Translations under genes and position numbers: made by a program
The notes under the pieces: generated by a model
What the model saw: only the letters and a program-made list of their open reading frames with translations
What the model was told of the DNA's origin: nothing
The model's database searches: none
DNA from: PWPS01 sp964573145
Lineage (GTDB): Bacteria > Patescibacteriota > Minisyncoccia > Minisyncoccales > PWPS01
Length of the DNA stretch: 13,045 nt
Reading direction: 5' to 3'
Assembly (NCBI GenBank): GCA_964573145.1
Contig: CAZNIM010000019.1
Span: 1-13,045 of the forward strand
Shown here: positions 1-7,372 of the stretch, in pieces
Layout of the letters: each line of letters opens with the position of its first letter
Position numbering within the stretch: position 1 is the first letter of the stretch

Positions 1-6
1 CTAAAT

Positions 7-1257
7 TCATCTGATTTGAAAGCTTCCCGAAAAATTACCCTTTTTACCTCCTTCGTCACGAGGGATGAAGATTGAAAGTCCGGCTTGATCCGTGGCTCTG
101 ATTGCTCTATTTTCCAAGAAAATACTTACATTCAGAGGCTCTCCAACTCTACGATCATCACGAGCATCGACACGCACATAAAGAGTTGAAACCGAATTCT
201 TTCTAAGTTTCATATCGGTGACCGGAACCCTTACTCGGTAATTCCCGTCTCCGACATTTCTTACATTGTCTCGATCAATATTAATGCTTCCCACCATTTT
301 CGACCCGTGATAAAGGCTTATTTTATCCAAATAACGCCACAAAGCGGTATCAAAATGAAGATTCACTCTGTGAATCGACACATCGGATCCTTCGGGTCGA
401 AGATTGAAAGAAGTTATATTTCTATTTTTGGAGGGAGGGTCAAGAATTACGGAAGAATATGAAAATCTGGAAGATATTATGAAAAGCTCACCCTCTTCTC
501 CGTACGGATCTTCGGGTTCGGGATCGGGATCGATTTCCGGAATCACATACGACCACCCCGAATCGGAAGGAGCGCAAACCCCGGAAGAGGTAAATTCTTT
601 AACTTCGAAGTCGCTCCATCCTCCTCTATTTCCAGCTCTGAGTCGATATTCGTATCTTTGGTTGGGATTGAGGCCGGAATCGGTATATCGAAGAGCACTG
701 CCACTATATATTTTTCTATTTCCCCGATAAAGTTCATAAGTATCAACCGCCAATCCGTGCCAGTTTAAAGTAATCTGACCACCGCAAGGTTGAGAATCGG
801 CTCTGAGCGATAAGGATCGCGGCGGGCAAACGGGTGGAGCTTTAATTTCAAAGTTAAGAGATTCTCCTTTTTGATCTCGGTAAAGCCCGTAAACGGTGTA
901 TTCATATTCTTGAGAGGGAGTGAGTCCGGTATCTATATACTCTCGAGCAGAACCTTCATATACAAGCTTCTCTCCTCGGTACAGCTTGTATCCGGTTGCT
1001 CGAGAGACGGGCTCCCAGCTAATCTTAATTTGGGCACAGTCTCGAGTGAGAGGAGCACCGATATCGAATCCGTGCCGCTCGAGTATCGCTCTGATTAATT
1101 CTATTTTTCTGGTTAATCTCTCCAATTCTTGTCTTATTTGTGAGGCGTCCGGACTATCGGCATAAGCAACGGACTCCCCATAATAAGCAACGGAAAAACT
1201 GAAAGCCAAAAAAAGGCCGGTAATAAAAAGTGATAATTTTAATAATGACTTTCTCAT
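7..1257 (-). CDS. Secreted protein with two fibronectin-III-like modules
   Basis: A 416-residue exported protein, complete in the window (TGA stop at 7-9). Residues 1-33 look like a signal peptide with an AYA/D cleavage site. Residues 36-63 form a charged amphipathic helix, probably a short coiled-coil stalk. Residues 76-143 and 160-227 are two FN3-like modules: segments 90-120 and 174-204 align without gaps with about 18 of 31 identities and share a LYRG motif and a closing YEY. Each module is bracketed by cysteines exactly 70 residues apart (C74/C144, C158/C228), the only four cysteines in the protein. A Pro/acidic hinge (about 240-256) leads to a beta-rich C-terminal domain (258-416) I do not recognise. 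It lies 39 nt behind the pilus operon with a candidate promoter in the gap. FN3 modules commonly mediate surface binding; a role in adhesion is inferred. No sortase motif or C-terminal anchor is visible. Confidence 0.8.
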   Translation of the reverse strand: MRKSLLKLSLFITGLFLAFSFSVAYYGESVAYADSPDASQIRQELERLTRKIELIRAILERHGFDIGAPLTRDCAQIKISWEPVSRATGYKLYRGEKLVYEGSAREYIDTGLTPSQEYEYTVYGLYRDQKGESLNFEIKAPPVCPPRSLSLRADSQPCGGQITLNWHGLAVDTYELYRGNRKIYSGSALRYTDSGLNPNQRYEYRLRAGNRGGWSDFEVKEFTSSGVCAPSDSGWSYVIPEIDPDPEPEDPYGEEGELFIISSRFSYSSVILDPPSKNRNITSFNLRPEGSDVSIHRVNLHFDTALWRYLDKISLYHGSKMVGSINIDRDNVRNVGDGNYRVRVPVTDMKLRKNSVSTLYVRVDARDDRRVGEPLNVSIFLENRAIRATDQAGLSIFIPRDEGGKKGNFSGSFQIR

Positions 1258-1263
1258 ACTTTT

Positions 1264-1291
1264 ATTAAAACATAAATAATGAAAAAGTCAA
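1264..1291 (-). promoter_or_regulatory. Candidate promoter of the FN3 protein gene
   Basis: On the minus strand TTGACT (1286-1291) and TTTAAT (1264-1269) are separated by 16 nt, each one mismatch from the sigma-70 consensus. The predicted start of transcription falls at or next to the ATG (1257), so the message would be leaderless or nearly so. No Shine-Dalgarno sequence is visible before the ATG. The region is AT-rich, so a chance match is possible. Confidence 0.45.
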
Positions 1292-1296
1292 TAAAG

Positions 1297-2043
1297 TTAC
1301 CCTTCTTCGCTTCTGTTTTTTATCACCTTTTTGAGTTCATCGCCTATACTTCTGGTTATTCTGAAGTAATTGAGAACGAAAAAAATGAGCTCTTTGGAAA
1401 ATGATTTCTTCTCATCCAGGCGAACTTTTTCATTTAACTTTCTACTCGCCTCCCCGTAGACATTTCTAAGTGTCAATATTCTCGGAGATAAGTGATCCTG
1501 ACCGAAGTCATTTACAGTTGCTTTCATCTTATAAGCAAGATCGAAGGTTTGAATCAAGTCTATCAGAAAAAATCCGTAAAAAAGACCCAGAAAAAAGATG
1601 CTTAATCCGGAAAAAGTACGGGCTCTGATCAATCGATCAAAATGAGGAAACAAAAAGGCTTGAAAAAAGACACCCAAAACAAACCAATAAAATATAAAAG
1701 TCGGACATATATGCCCCTGGATATTAAACCTTCTATCCGAATAATCCCAAAGCCTGATTTTAAATGCTTTTTCAAAAAATAAGCCCGTAAAATATTCGAG
1801 GAGAATTACGGAAACTGCAAAAACAGCCAGAGCTCCGAAAATCGATAGTTCTTCAGAGTATAAAAATGAAAAATAGGCAAAAAGACCCCCGAATCCGTAA
1901 ATCGGAGTATAAGGACCCTTTAAAAAACCGGGGTTTCCTATTCTTTTCGCCTTGTAAGAGCGGTAGGTGAGCTCCAAAGTCCATCCGATAGCTGAGAAAT
2001 AAAGAAACGCGGCCAAGATATTTTCCGGATTTATTCTTATCAT
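1297..2043 (-). CDS. CmpB-family (PF06541) multi-span membrane protein
   Basis: A 248-residue membrane protein matching the family annotated as putative ABC-transporter permease (PF06541, CmpB-like). Recognisable signatures are GW-x-x-E-x-x-YRS near residues 20-29, the GFLKGPYTPIYG block at 39-50, LEY-F-TG plus FEKAF at 82-94, and LWDYSDRRFNIQGHIC at 98-113. About five hydrophobic segments are seen (roughly 8-26, 44-62, 67-91, 113-134, 144-167), followed by a charged cytoplasmic-looking tail of about 75 residues. The biochemical role of this family is not established, and the ABC label should not be read as function. The start overlaps the stop of the preceding gene by 4 nt (ATGA), so it is translated as the last gene of the pilus operon. 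No terminator is visible behind it. Confidence 0.8.
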   Translation of the reverse strand: MIRINPENILAAFLYFSAIGWTLELTYRSYKAKRIGNPGFLKGPYTPIYGFGGLFAYFSFLYSEELSIFGALAVFAVSVILLEYFTGLFFEKAFKIRLWDYSDRRFNIQGHICPTFIFYWFVLGVFFQAFLFPHFDRLIRARTFSGLSIFFLGLFYGFFLIDLIQTFDLAYKMKATVNDFGQDHLSPRILTLRNVYGEASRKLNEKVRLDEKKSFSKELIFFVLNYFRITRSIGDELKKVIKNRSEEG

Positions 2044-2681
2044 TGCCGATTACTCATCCTTTCCCGTAAATAATTAAGCAGTGCCACATTTTGCTCATAG
2101 CTTCCTCTATAATCATCGGCCTCTCCCAACCCGAACTCCTCCCAAATTAAAGCTCTCTCGGATATCGGAGGAAGCTCTTCCTCGCTCATTCGATAATACC
2201 TGAAAAGAGTTTCCGCCAGAACCGAATCGATCTCTTCCTCATTAACCTCCGACTGCTCTTCGGTTTCTTCGTCCTCTTCATCTTCTCCACTTTCTTCATC
2301 CTCTTCCGCATCTTCGGCTAAACCTTCTTCTCCGGTTTCTTCAGCTATATCTTCTTCATCCTCTTCCACATCCTCCTCTCGAGGTAAATCTTCTCCATTC
2401 CCCTCTTCAAGCTCTTCTTGTTCCAATTGATAATAAGTCGCTAAATCTTGATAAAGATCTTCTCTGACAACGGGGACTCTCCCTTCCGGCTGAAATTCTC
2501 CGGTAGTCGGTAAATAAATATAAAAATAGATTAAAAATAAGGAAAACAGTAAAGAGAAAAGAATAAAAGAGAGAATAACGAACAAAAAATTTTTAGATAA
2601 AGCTATCGTCGCCTCGCTAACACTCACTCGTAATTTTCTAAGACCGGTACCTCTTTTATTTTTTTTATTTCTTTTATTCAT
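2040..2681 (-). CDS. Acidic single-span membrane protein in the pilP position
   Basis: A 213-residue protein I do not recognise as any named family. It has a very basic cytoplasmic N-terminus (1-30), one strong transmembrane segment (about 32-57), and an outside domain dominated by Glu/Asp: about 40 of the 64 residues from 87 to 150. The acidic stretch is flanked by two related 16-residue blocks (76-91 and 155-170) sharing 8 identities, both with a Tyr-Tyr pair and ending in a Glu-rich EEL. The C-terminal 40 residues look folded or helical. It overlaps pilO by 8 nt and is coupled by ATGA to the next gene. In Gram-negative T4P operons pilP follows pilO; this protein occupies that slot but has no lipobox and does not look like PilP. 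A wall-spanning tether or alignment component is an inference. Confidence 0.7.
   Translation of the reverse strand: MNKRNKKNKRGTGLRKLRVSVSEATIALSKNFLFVILSFILFSLLFSLFLIYFYIYLPTTGEFQPEGRVPVVREDLYQDLATYYQLEQEELEEGNGEDLPREEDVEEDEEDIAEETGEEGLAEDAEEDEESGEDEEDEETEEQSEVNEEEIDSVLAETLFRYYRMSEEELPPISERALIWEEFGLGEADDYRGSYEQNVALLNYLRERMSNRQ
2292..2372. repeat. 60-nt period repeat encoding the acidic tract
   Basis: The 16-nt word TTCTTCATCCTCTTCC occurs at 2292-2307 and again at 2352-2367, and the match continues for 5 more bases with one mismatch. The spacing is exactly 60 nt (20 codons), giving related DVEEDEED and DAEEDEES segments at residues 104-111 and 124-131 of the acidic membrane protein. It suggests growth of the linker by tandem duplication or slippage. 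Confidence 0.6.
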
Positions 2682-3207
2682 CGGACTGAGAAGTAAAAAC
2701 TTCTACATTTAAATTGGCTCTTACTCCGTCACTATTTTCATCAAAAGATATCTTCCAGTCGGTTATTGCCGCAACTCTGTTACCATTTTCGACATCTTCC
2801 ATAAATTCCAAAAGATTGGACAACGACCCGGAAATACCGAGTGAGAAAAGTAAGCAAGAATCTCCGGTCAAAACCGAGCTTTGATTTCGCTGAACATCGA
2901 TGTCGGCCGTTAGTCCGTAACTGTCGACCAGCTCTTCCATAAATAAAATTTCATCAACCGGTCTTTCGCCGTCAACCAGTAATGAGTTTAAATTTCGGGT
3001 TCTCGTCTCCAGTTCGGAAAGATTATCCATCTGTTCAATATCTCTCTTTTTTCCTAACTCTTCAGCCAACTCTTTTTTGCTTTCGATTAAAGCATTGGAG
3101 TACGATCTGAGATCAAAAAAAGAAGTCAATATAACAAAAGAAGCGGAAAACAAAATGATGATCGTTCCGAAAATAAAGAAGATAGATTTTTTACTCGTCG
3201 CTTTCAT
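2674..3207 (-). CDS. pilO: Type IV pilus alignment protein PilO
   Basis: A 177-residue bitopic protein: short basic N-terminus, a transmembrane segment at about 9-31, a charged coiled-coil region (about 36-75) and an alpha/beta C-terminal domain (about 85-177), the plan expected of PilO/GspM-like alignment proteins. Sequence identity to named PilO proteins is weak, and the call rests largely on architecture and on position directly after pilN. I start at the ATG at 3207; a TTG one codon upstream (3210) is possible but less likely. The start lies inside the end of pilN (17-nt overlap), implying translational coupling, and no Shine-Dalgarno sequence is evident. PilO is expected to dimerise with PilN on the outer face of the cytoplasmic membrane and link PilM to the rest of the machine. 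Confidence 0.72.
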   Translation of the reverse strand: MKATSKKSIFFIFGTIIILFSASFVILTSFFDLRSYSNALIESKKELAEELGKKRDIEQMDNLSELETRTRNLNSLLVDGERPVDEILFMEELVDSYGLTADIDVQRNQSSVLTGDSCLLFSLGISGSLSNLLEFMEDVENGNRVAAITDWKISFDENSDGVRANLNVEVFTSQSDE

Positions 3208-3736
3208 CAATTTTAAAATTAACGAAAAATTCTATGTCCCTGGTGCTGCTCCAGCTGCCGGGGGAGAAATTAACTTCACTGTAATTTTCTTCCAGCAAAT
3301 TTTCAAATGAAAGAAGTAAATCCCAATTGTCAGCTCTTCCCGAAAGGATAAAAGTGTCATCTCCGGCGGTCGGATGATCTCTTTCAAACTCCAGCTCTCT
3401 AACCTTCACTCCGTCGGGAAAGATTTCATAAATATCAGAAACAATACTCGAAAAATCAATCTTTTTTTCTTCAACTGAAGATATCGATAAGGCGATAGCA
3501 TTGAATTCATTAATAATTTCCTCTTTTCTTTCAATGTCGGAAAGCGCCCCCTTCTTCTCAATCACCGAAGCGGCCTCTTTTTCTAAAACAAAAAGTCCGT
3601 ACGCTCTAACCATAAAGGTTGAAAGAGACAAAATTAGAAAAAACGACGCAAGAAAAAAGACTAAGACCGAGATTGCTCGCTCACTTCTTTTCTTGGCAAC
3701 TTTTTCTTTTTGCTTTGAAGGAAGAAGATTTATCAT
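3191..3736 (-). CDS. pilN: Type IV pilus alignment protein PilN
   Basis: A 181-residue bitopic membrane protein. The first residues, MINLLPSKQKEK, contain the INLLP motif by which PilN docks onto the cytoplasmic PilM. One transmembrane helix follows at about 21-43, then a coiled-coil section (about 50-90) and a small beta/alpha domain to the C-terminus, typical of PilN. Length fits the family. It overlaps pilM by 4 nt (ATGA) and is followed by pilO, the conserved pilM-N-O order. It should form the PilN-PilO heterodimer that positions PilC and PilB under the pilus. Confidence 0.9.
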   Translation of the reverse strand: MINLLPSKQKEKVAKKRSERAISVLVFFLASFFLILSLSTFMVRAYGLFVLEKEAASVIEKKGALSDIERKEEIINEFNAIALSISSVEEKKIDFSSIVSDIYEIFPDGVKVRELEFERDHPTAGDDTFILSGRADNWDLLLSFENLLEENYSEVNFSPGSWSSTRDIEFFVNFKIDESDE

Positions 3737-4794
3737 ATTTCTTTTTCCAAATTTCTAAGAGCCAGGCCGAAAGAAGTTCCATAGCTGAGTCCGTCTCCGT
3801 CAAATAACTCTTTCGACTTCTCCGATAAATTAATTAAAGGACTTCCTTTTTCAACCGGTAAGTTTAAACTTTCAGATAAAAATCCGATGAGTCCTTTTAA
3901 ATTTCCGCCGCCGCCACAGAGAATTATTTTTTCAATTTTCTTTTTCTCTCCCAATCTTTCCATAAATCCATAAGAGTCGTAATAATCAAGGTGTTTTCTG
4001 ACCGTCTCGGTCATTTCTTCCAGAAGCGGATGTACCACTTCATGAATTTTGTTGTCTTCAAGGCCTTTTTCCACTTTTATTTTTTCCGCCTCTTTTATTG
4101 AAATTTTCTTGTCTTCAGCTAATTTTGTAGTTAAATCCCGAGAAGAAACAAGAATATAACTACTGAAAACTATTATTCCGTCGGAAAAAACGATTAAATT
4201 GGTTTTAGTTTCTCCGATATCGAGAATAATCAGCGGCTCGATATTTTCCGGACTCACAAACGCCCTGGTCATCGCTAAGGCTTCCGATTCGGCAGCTATT
4301 GGGAAAAGACCGGCTCTTTCAAGAACGGAAGCTTGAGGGTCAACTATCTTTCGAGGGGCAGCGGTAATTAAAATCTTCGTTGTTTTTTTATCTTTATTTT
4401 CGGAAATAATCTTAAAATCAATATAAACCTCCTCTATCGGGAGTGGAATATGACTTTCAGCTTCATATTCTATAATCTCCTTCAATTGACCTCTTTTTGT
4501 TCGTGGTAAATCGATTATTTGAGAAAAAGTTTTTTCCTCGGGGAGTGAAATTATAACATTTTCGGTTTTAATATCTTTTCCGATAACCGAGCTGAGAAGC
4601 TCTCTTATTACATCGGCCATCTCCTTCTCTTTTTTTATCTTTCCGTTTTTACAAATAGCGGGATCGACTCTTCTTTTACCAAAAGAAACCAAAGTCGGAT
4701 TATCGTCTACAAGCTCAACTTTAGCCAGTTTAAGAGCGGTTCCCGAAAAATCAAGGCCGAAAAAATCAAGTTTGGGATTTAAAAAATTAAACAT
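3733..4794 (-). CDS. pilM: Type IV pilus actin-like ATP-binding protein PilM
   Basis: A 353-residue cytoplasmic protein of the actin/FtsA-like fold, of normal PilM length. Visible motifs are phosphate-1 GLDFSGTALK (13-22), phosphate-2 LDIGETKTNL (191-200), the adenosine-binding CGGGGNLKG (293-301) and the closing YGTSFGLALR (338-347). The ISLPEEKTFSQIIDLP region and an EAESHIPLPIEEV stretch (111-123) are also family-typical. PilM binds the N-terminal tail of PilN and forms a cytoplasmic ring around the PilB/PilC site. It is the only gene inside the operon preceded by a clear gap (33 nt, 4795-4827); the gap is AT-rich, with no strong Shine-Dalgarno sequence and no convincing promoter. Confidence 0.95.
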   Translation of the reverse strand: MFNFLNPKLDFFGLDFSGTALKLAKVELVDDNPTLVSFGKRRVDPAICKNGKIKKEKEMADVIRELLSSVIGKDIKTENVIISLPEEKTFSQIIDLPRTKRGQLKEIIEYEAESHIPLPIEEVYIDFKIISENKDKKTTKILITAAPRKIVDPQASVLERAGLFPIAAESEALAMTRAFVSPENIEPLIILDIGETKTNLIVFSDGIIVFSSYILVSSRDLTTKLAEDKKISIKEAEKIKVEKGLEDNKIHEVVHPLLEEMTETVRKHLDYYDSYGFMERLGEKKKIEKIILCGGGGNLKGLIGFLSESLNLPVEKGSPLINLSEKSKELFDGDGLSYGTSFGLALRNLEKEI

Positions 4795-4827
4795 TTCTTA
4801 TCTAATAATAACAAAATTATCTCGATA

Positions 4828-6213
4828 TTAATATACCTCTTCCCAATGATCTATCTGAATTACGGGTGAAAAAATAGGGACGACCGGTTCTTCGTCAATT
4901 ATATATCCGAGCCCGTATAAAATATTTTCATTATCCAAAGTTATCTCCAACCCTTCCCACAAACTGGTTAAAAAGAGGTGTCTTCCGATCATCCCTCCAA
5001 CTATGTCGAGTTTATAAGGAACGCTGGTCATATTAATCCTGTTTCCGGCATAAATTACTCCCTCAATGACTGAATCTTCAGTTAAAGAGTAAGGGCCCAG
5101 CTCTATATTTCTTTTAGCTAAGAGACCGGAAGCTCTATCGGTTAACCTTTCAACACTGACGTGGGAATAACCCTCGTCACGATCTCCTCTTCTGTTCCAA
5201 TCTTTTCTTTCTCCGATAAATATGTTTCGGTCACTCACCAAAACCCCTTTGATTTCCAAGCTTCTTCCTCCTCTAATGTCAACATCGCCGGTCACATAAG
5301 TAACTTCACTCTCCAAAATAAGCTTGCCTCCTTCTCCGACCTCCCACAAAAGTTCTTCAAATTCATTTGAAGAAAATATGCATTCCGTAGAACACTCTTC
5401 TTTTTCTCCTCCTTCTTCTTTGCACATTATACTGCAATCGGAATCATCTTCAGCTCTGCTTTTAAAAGAATTTTGATGATCGGAATCGAAATCAACCATC
5501 GGAATCGCCTTTTCCTCGGGTGGGCAAGACTCACACTCTTCGTCACAATAATTCATAGAACAAAGCAGTTCGTAATTTTCCAATTCAACCTGATTCCCTA
5601 TATTTATGTTTTGAGTCGACATTATCTTTCCTTCCAACTTTTCGGTTTCTTCATTATCGTAAACTTTAATATTGGACTGACCGGCGATAATCAAATTGTG
5701 ATTGGCGAATATATTTCCTCCGTTAATCGTTAAATCGATATGATCCATTCTCATATTCGATCCGACCCCACCGGAAAAAGTAGCCGAATCATCAGTCGGA
5801 GACTCAAAGGCTCTGAAAACCGAAACCTTAACCTCTCTTCTCGACTCGCTCCCCAAAAAAGGAACTTCGGACACGGCGGTTATCTCTCCTCTTCCGGGAC
5901 CGTTATTCTCAACCGTAACACTATAGTCTGAGCCATCAAAAGAACCGGAAACGGTTGCCGACCAATAATTTCCTTCCGAATCGGGATTCAGTTCGGGATC
6001 GATGAAAGAATCTCTCCACTCGGAATCATTATTCAGTCTCCAGATGGCTTCATTAATTCCCGCCTCAGCCAAATAATGTGCTTTTTGAGCGCTTTCCATA
6101 CTTCCCGATATTCTGGTTTCAACCGCCAACGAGCTCAAAAAATACGCACTTATCGCCATAAGTAAAGCCATGGCGGTGGCGGCAAGAATAATTATCGAAC
6201 CTCTTGAATTCAT
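4828..6213 (-). CDS. PilX/GspK-like tip pilin with Cys-rich external domain
   Basis: A 461-residue pilin-like protein. Its N-terminus (RG/S after residue 5, hydrophobic helix about 6-30, then the AHYLAEAGINEAIWRL block at 45-60) matches the PilX N-terminal family. It lacks the Glu at +5 that ordinary pilins carry, as GspK/PilX-type tip subunits do. The external part is far larger than a typical pilin. Residues 145-215 and 300-415 contain many short Asn/Gly/Ile strands resembling a beta-helix. Between them is a Cys-rich acidic segment with C218, C223, C227, C230, C260, C264, C274 and C278, the only eight cysteines in the protein. It overlaps the preceding pseudopilin by 4 nt (ATGA). It is likely to cap the pilus or pseudopilin complex; a binding or adhesin role for the Cys-rich part is inferred. 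The C-terminal end is Tyr, with no anchor. Confidence 0.82.
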   Translation of the reverse strand: MNSRGSIIILAATAMALLMAISAYFLSSLAVETRISGSMESAQKAHYLAEAGINEAIWRLNNDSEWRDSFIDPELNPDSEGNYWSATVSGSFDGSDYSVTVENNGPGRGEITAVSEVPFLGSESRREVKVSVFRAFESPTDDSATFSGGVGSNMRMDHIDLTINGGNIFANHNLIIAGQSNIKVYDNEETEKLEGKIMSTQNINIGNQVELENYELLCSMNYCDEECESCPPEEKAIPMVDFDSDHQNSFKSRAEDDSDCSIMCKEEGGEKEECSTECIFSSNEFEELLWEVGEGGKLILESEVTYVTGDVDIRGGRSLEIKGVLVSDRNIFIGERKDWNRRGDRDEGYSHVSVERLTDRASGLLAKRNIELGPYSLTEDSVIEGVIYAGNRINMTSVPYKLDIVGGMIGRHLFLTSLWEGLEITLDNENILYGLGYIIDEEPVVPIFSPVIQIDHWEEVY

Positions 6214-6992
6214 AAGTTTCTTCCCGATACAGCATTAATCATATCGACCTGCTTGTCTCCATAGTTTAAAATTGATCTTATTTTTATCGGTCCGTCTCTC
6301 CAGATTTGAAGACCGCTGAAATACTCTCCGATTGTCCTCGATTCCAAAATTTCTTTTTCCAGCTCTTCTCCTTCCGGCGGAGTGGCGTTGAAAGGGACAT
6401 AATTTTCAGGATTTCCACTGAAATAATAAGTATGGACATCTCTTTTAACCAGGTCTTCATCCAAATAATAATGAATATAATAATAAGAGGTGTCTATGTA
6501 ATAACTTAATCCAAAATAATCATAATCGGGCAAAAAAGGGTTGTCGATGGTTAGTTTTCCGTTTTCCCCGTCATAATCGATAATCTTTCTCGTCTCTCCT
6601 TCCAGCTGTTCGGATCCTCCGGTTATTTTTATAAACGAATTTTTATAAAAGCCGTCGTCATCGGAGACCGGGTCGGACAGATAAATGTAGTTATTTTCTC
6701 CGCCGGCAACGTTTCCTCTGTCAATTATATTTTCAAGATGTCCGTCTTGAAAAACAATTTCGCTTGAAGGATCTTCAAGATCTTCGGACAAAGGGCTGAC
6801 AATTCTTTCAGCTTGTCTTAATTCTCGAGAAACTCCATCGAGAAAAACACGTGAATTTTGAGTGAGTTCCATAATCTCTCTACTGCTCTCATAGATTCCG
6901 GCCCCCAAAAAAACGGAGCCGCCGACAATGGCAATGATAACTAAAAATATCGCTATTGAAATTATAATTTCAATTAAAGTAAAGCCCTTCAT
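6210..6992 (-). CDS. PilW/GspJ-like minor pilin
   Basis: A 260-residue prepilin-like protein with a textbook class III leader: MKG/FTLIE, Phe at +1 and Glu at +5, then a hydrophobic helix to about residue 30. The following helix (ESSREIMELTQ, VSRELRQAERIV at 55-66) is characteristic of PilW/GspJ minor pilins. The rest is beta-rich with many Tyr residues, notably around 165-178. It is expected to be cleaved and methylated by a prepilin peptidase that is not in this window. Both ends have ATGA overlaps with neighbouring pilin genes, so the four pilin-like proteins are probably made together as an initiation/tip complex. Confidence 0.85.
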   Translation of the reverse strand: MKGFTLIEIIISIAIFLVIIAIVGGSVFLGAGIYESSREIMELTQNSRVFLDGVSRELRQAERIVSPLSEDLEDPSSEIVFQDGHLENIIDRGNVAGGENNYIYLSDPVSDDDGFYKNSFIKITGGSEQLEGETRKIIDYDGENGKLTIDNPFLPDYDYFGLSYYIDTSYYYIHYYLDEDLVKRDVHTYYFSGNPENYVPFNATPPEGEELEKEILESRTIGEYFSGLQIWRDGPIKIRSILNYGDKQVDMINAVSGRNL

Positions 6993-7372
6993 CTTTCACT
7001 TATTAAAGTATTTAAAACCACACTTCGATTGGCTCCGTCGGTAAAAACCTCGACTTCGATTAATTTTAATCCGGTATCGTCACCTCCTTCTTCACCGGTA
7101 TCGAAATAATCAACTCTTCTTTCTATTCTGTAACTTTCAAAATTTTCAAATTCTCCGAAGTCAATTACCTCGATTCCGTTTTCCAGATTATGATAACCGT
7201 CCTCGATTGCGCTTTCAATCTCATGAGTAGCTAAAAATAGAGCCGTATTTCCGGACCGATTAAAATCAACCATCCTCATTCCGAACGGAAAAGCTCCCAC
7301 TACGGCTAAAATCCCAAGAGAAAGAATTCCCAGAGAGATTACTATTTCAATTAACGTTGCTCCTTTCGACAT
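6989..7372 (-). CDS. PilV/GspI-like minor pilin
   Basis: A 127-residue prepilin-like protein. The leader is MSKG/ATLIE: Gly at -1 and Glu at +5 are kept, but +1 is Ala instead of the usual Phe. The hydrophobic helix runs to about residue 28 and the FLATHEIESAIEDGYHNLE helix (46-64) is typical of PilV/GspI proteins. The start at 7372 lies 26 nt inside the preceding gene; no later start keeps the processing site, so the overlap seems real. It is followed by the PilW-like gene with a 4-nt overlap. Probable member of the tip complex with its neighbours. Confidence 0.83.
   Translation of the reverse strand: MSKGATLIEIVISLGILSLGILAVVGAFPFGMRMVDFNRSGNTALFLATHEIESAIEDGYHNLENGIEVIDFGEFENFESYRIERRVDYFDTGEEGGDDTGLKLIEVEVFTDGANRSVVLNTLISER

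Noticed and set aside
404..730. A 108-residue open frame on the plus strand
   Set aside because: It lies entirely opposite the FN3 protein gene, has low-complexity Ser/Gly composition produced by the acidic hinge codons read backwards, and lacks start signals.
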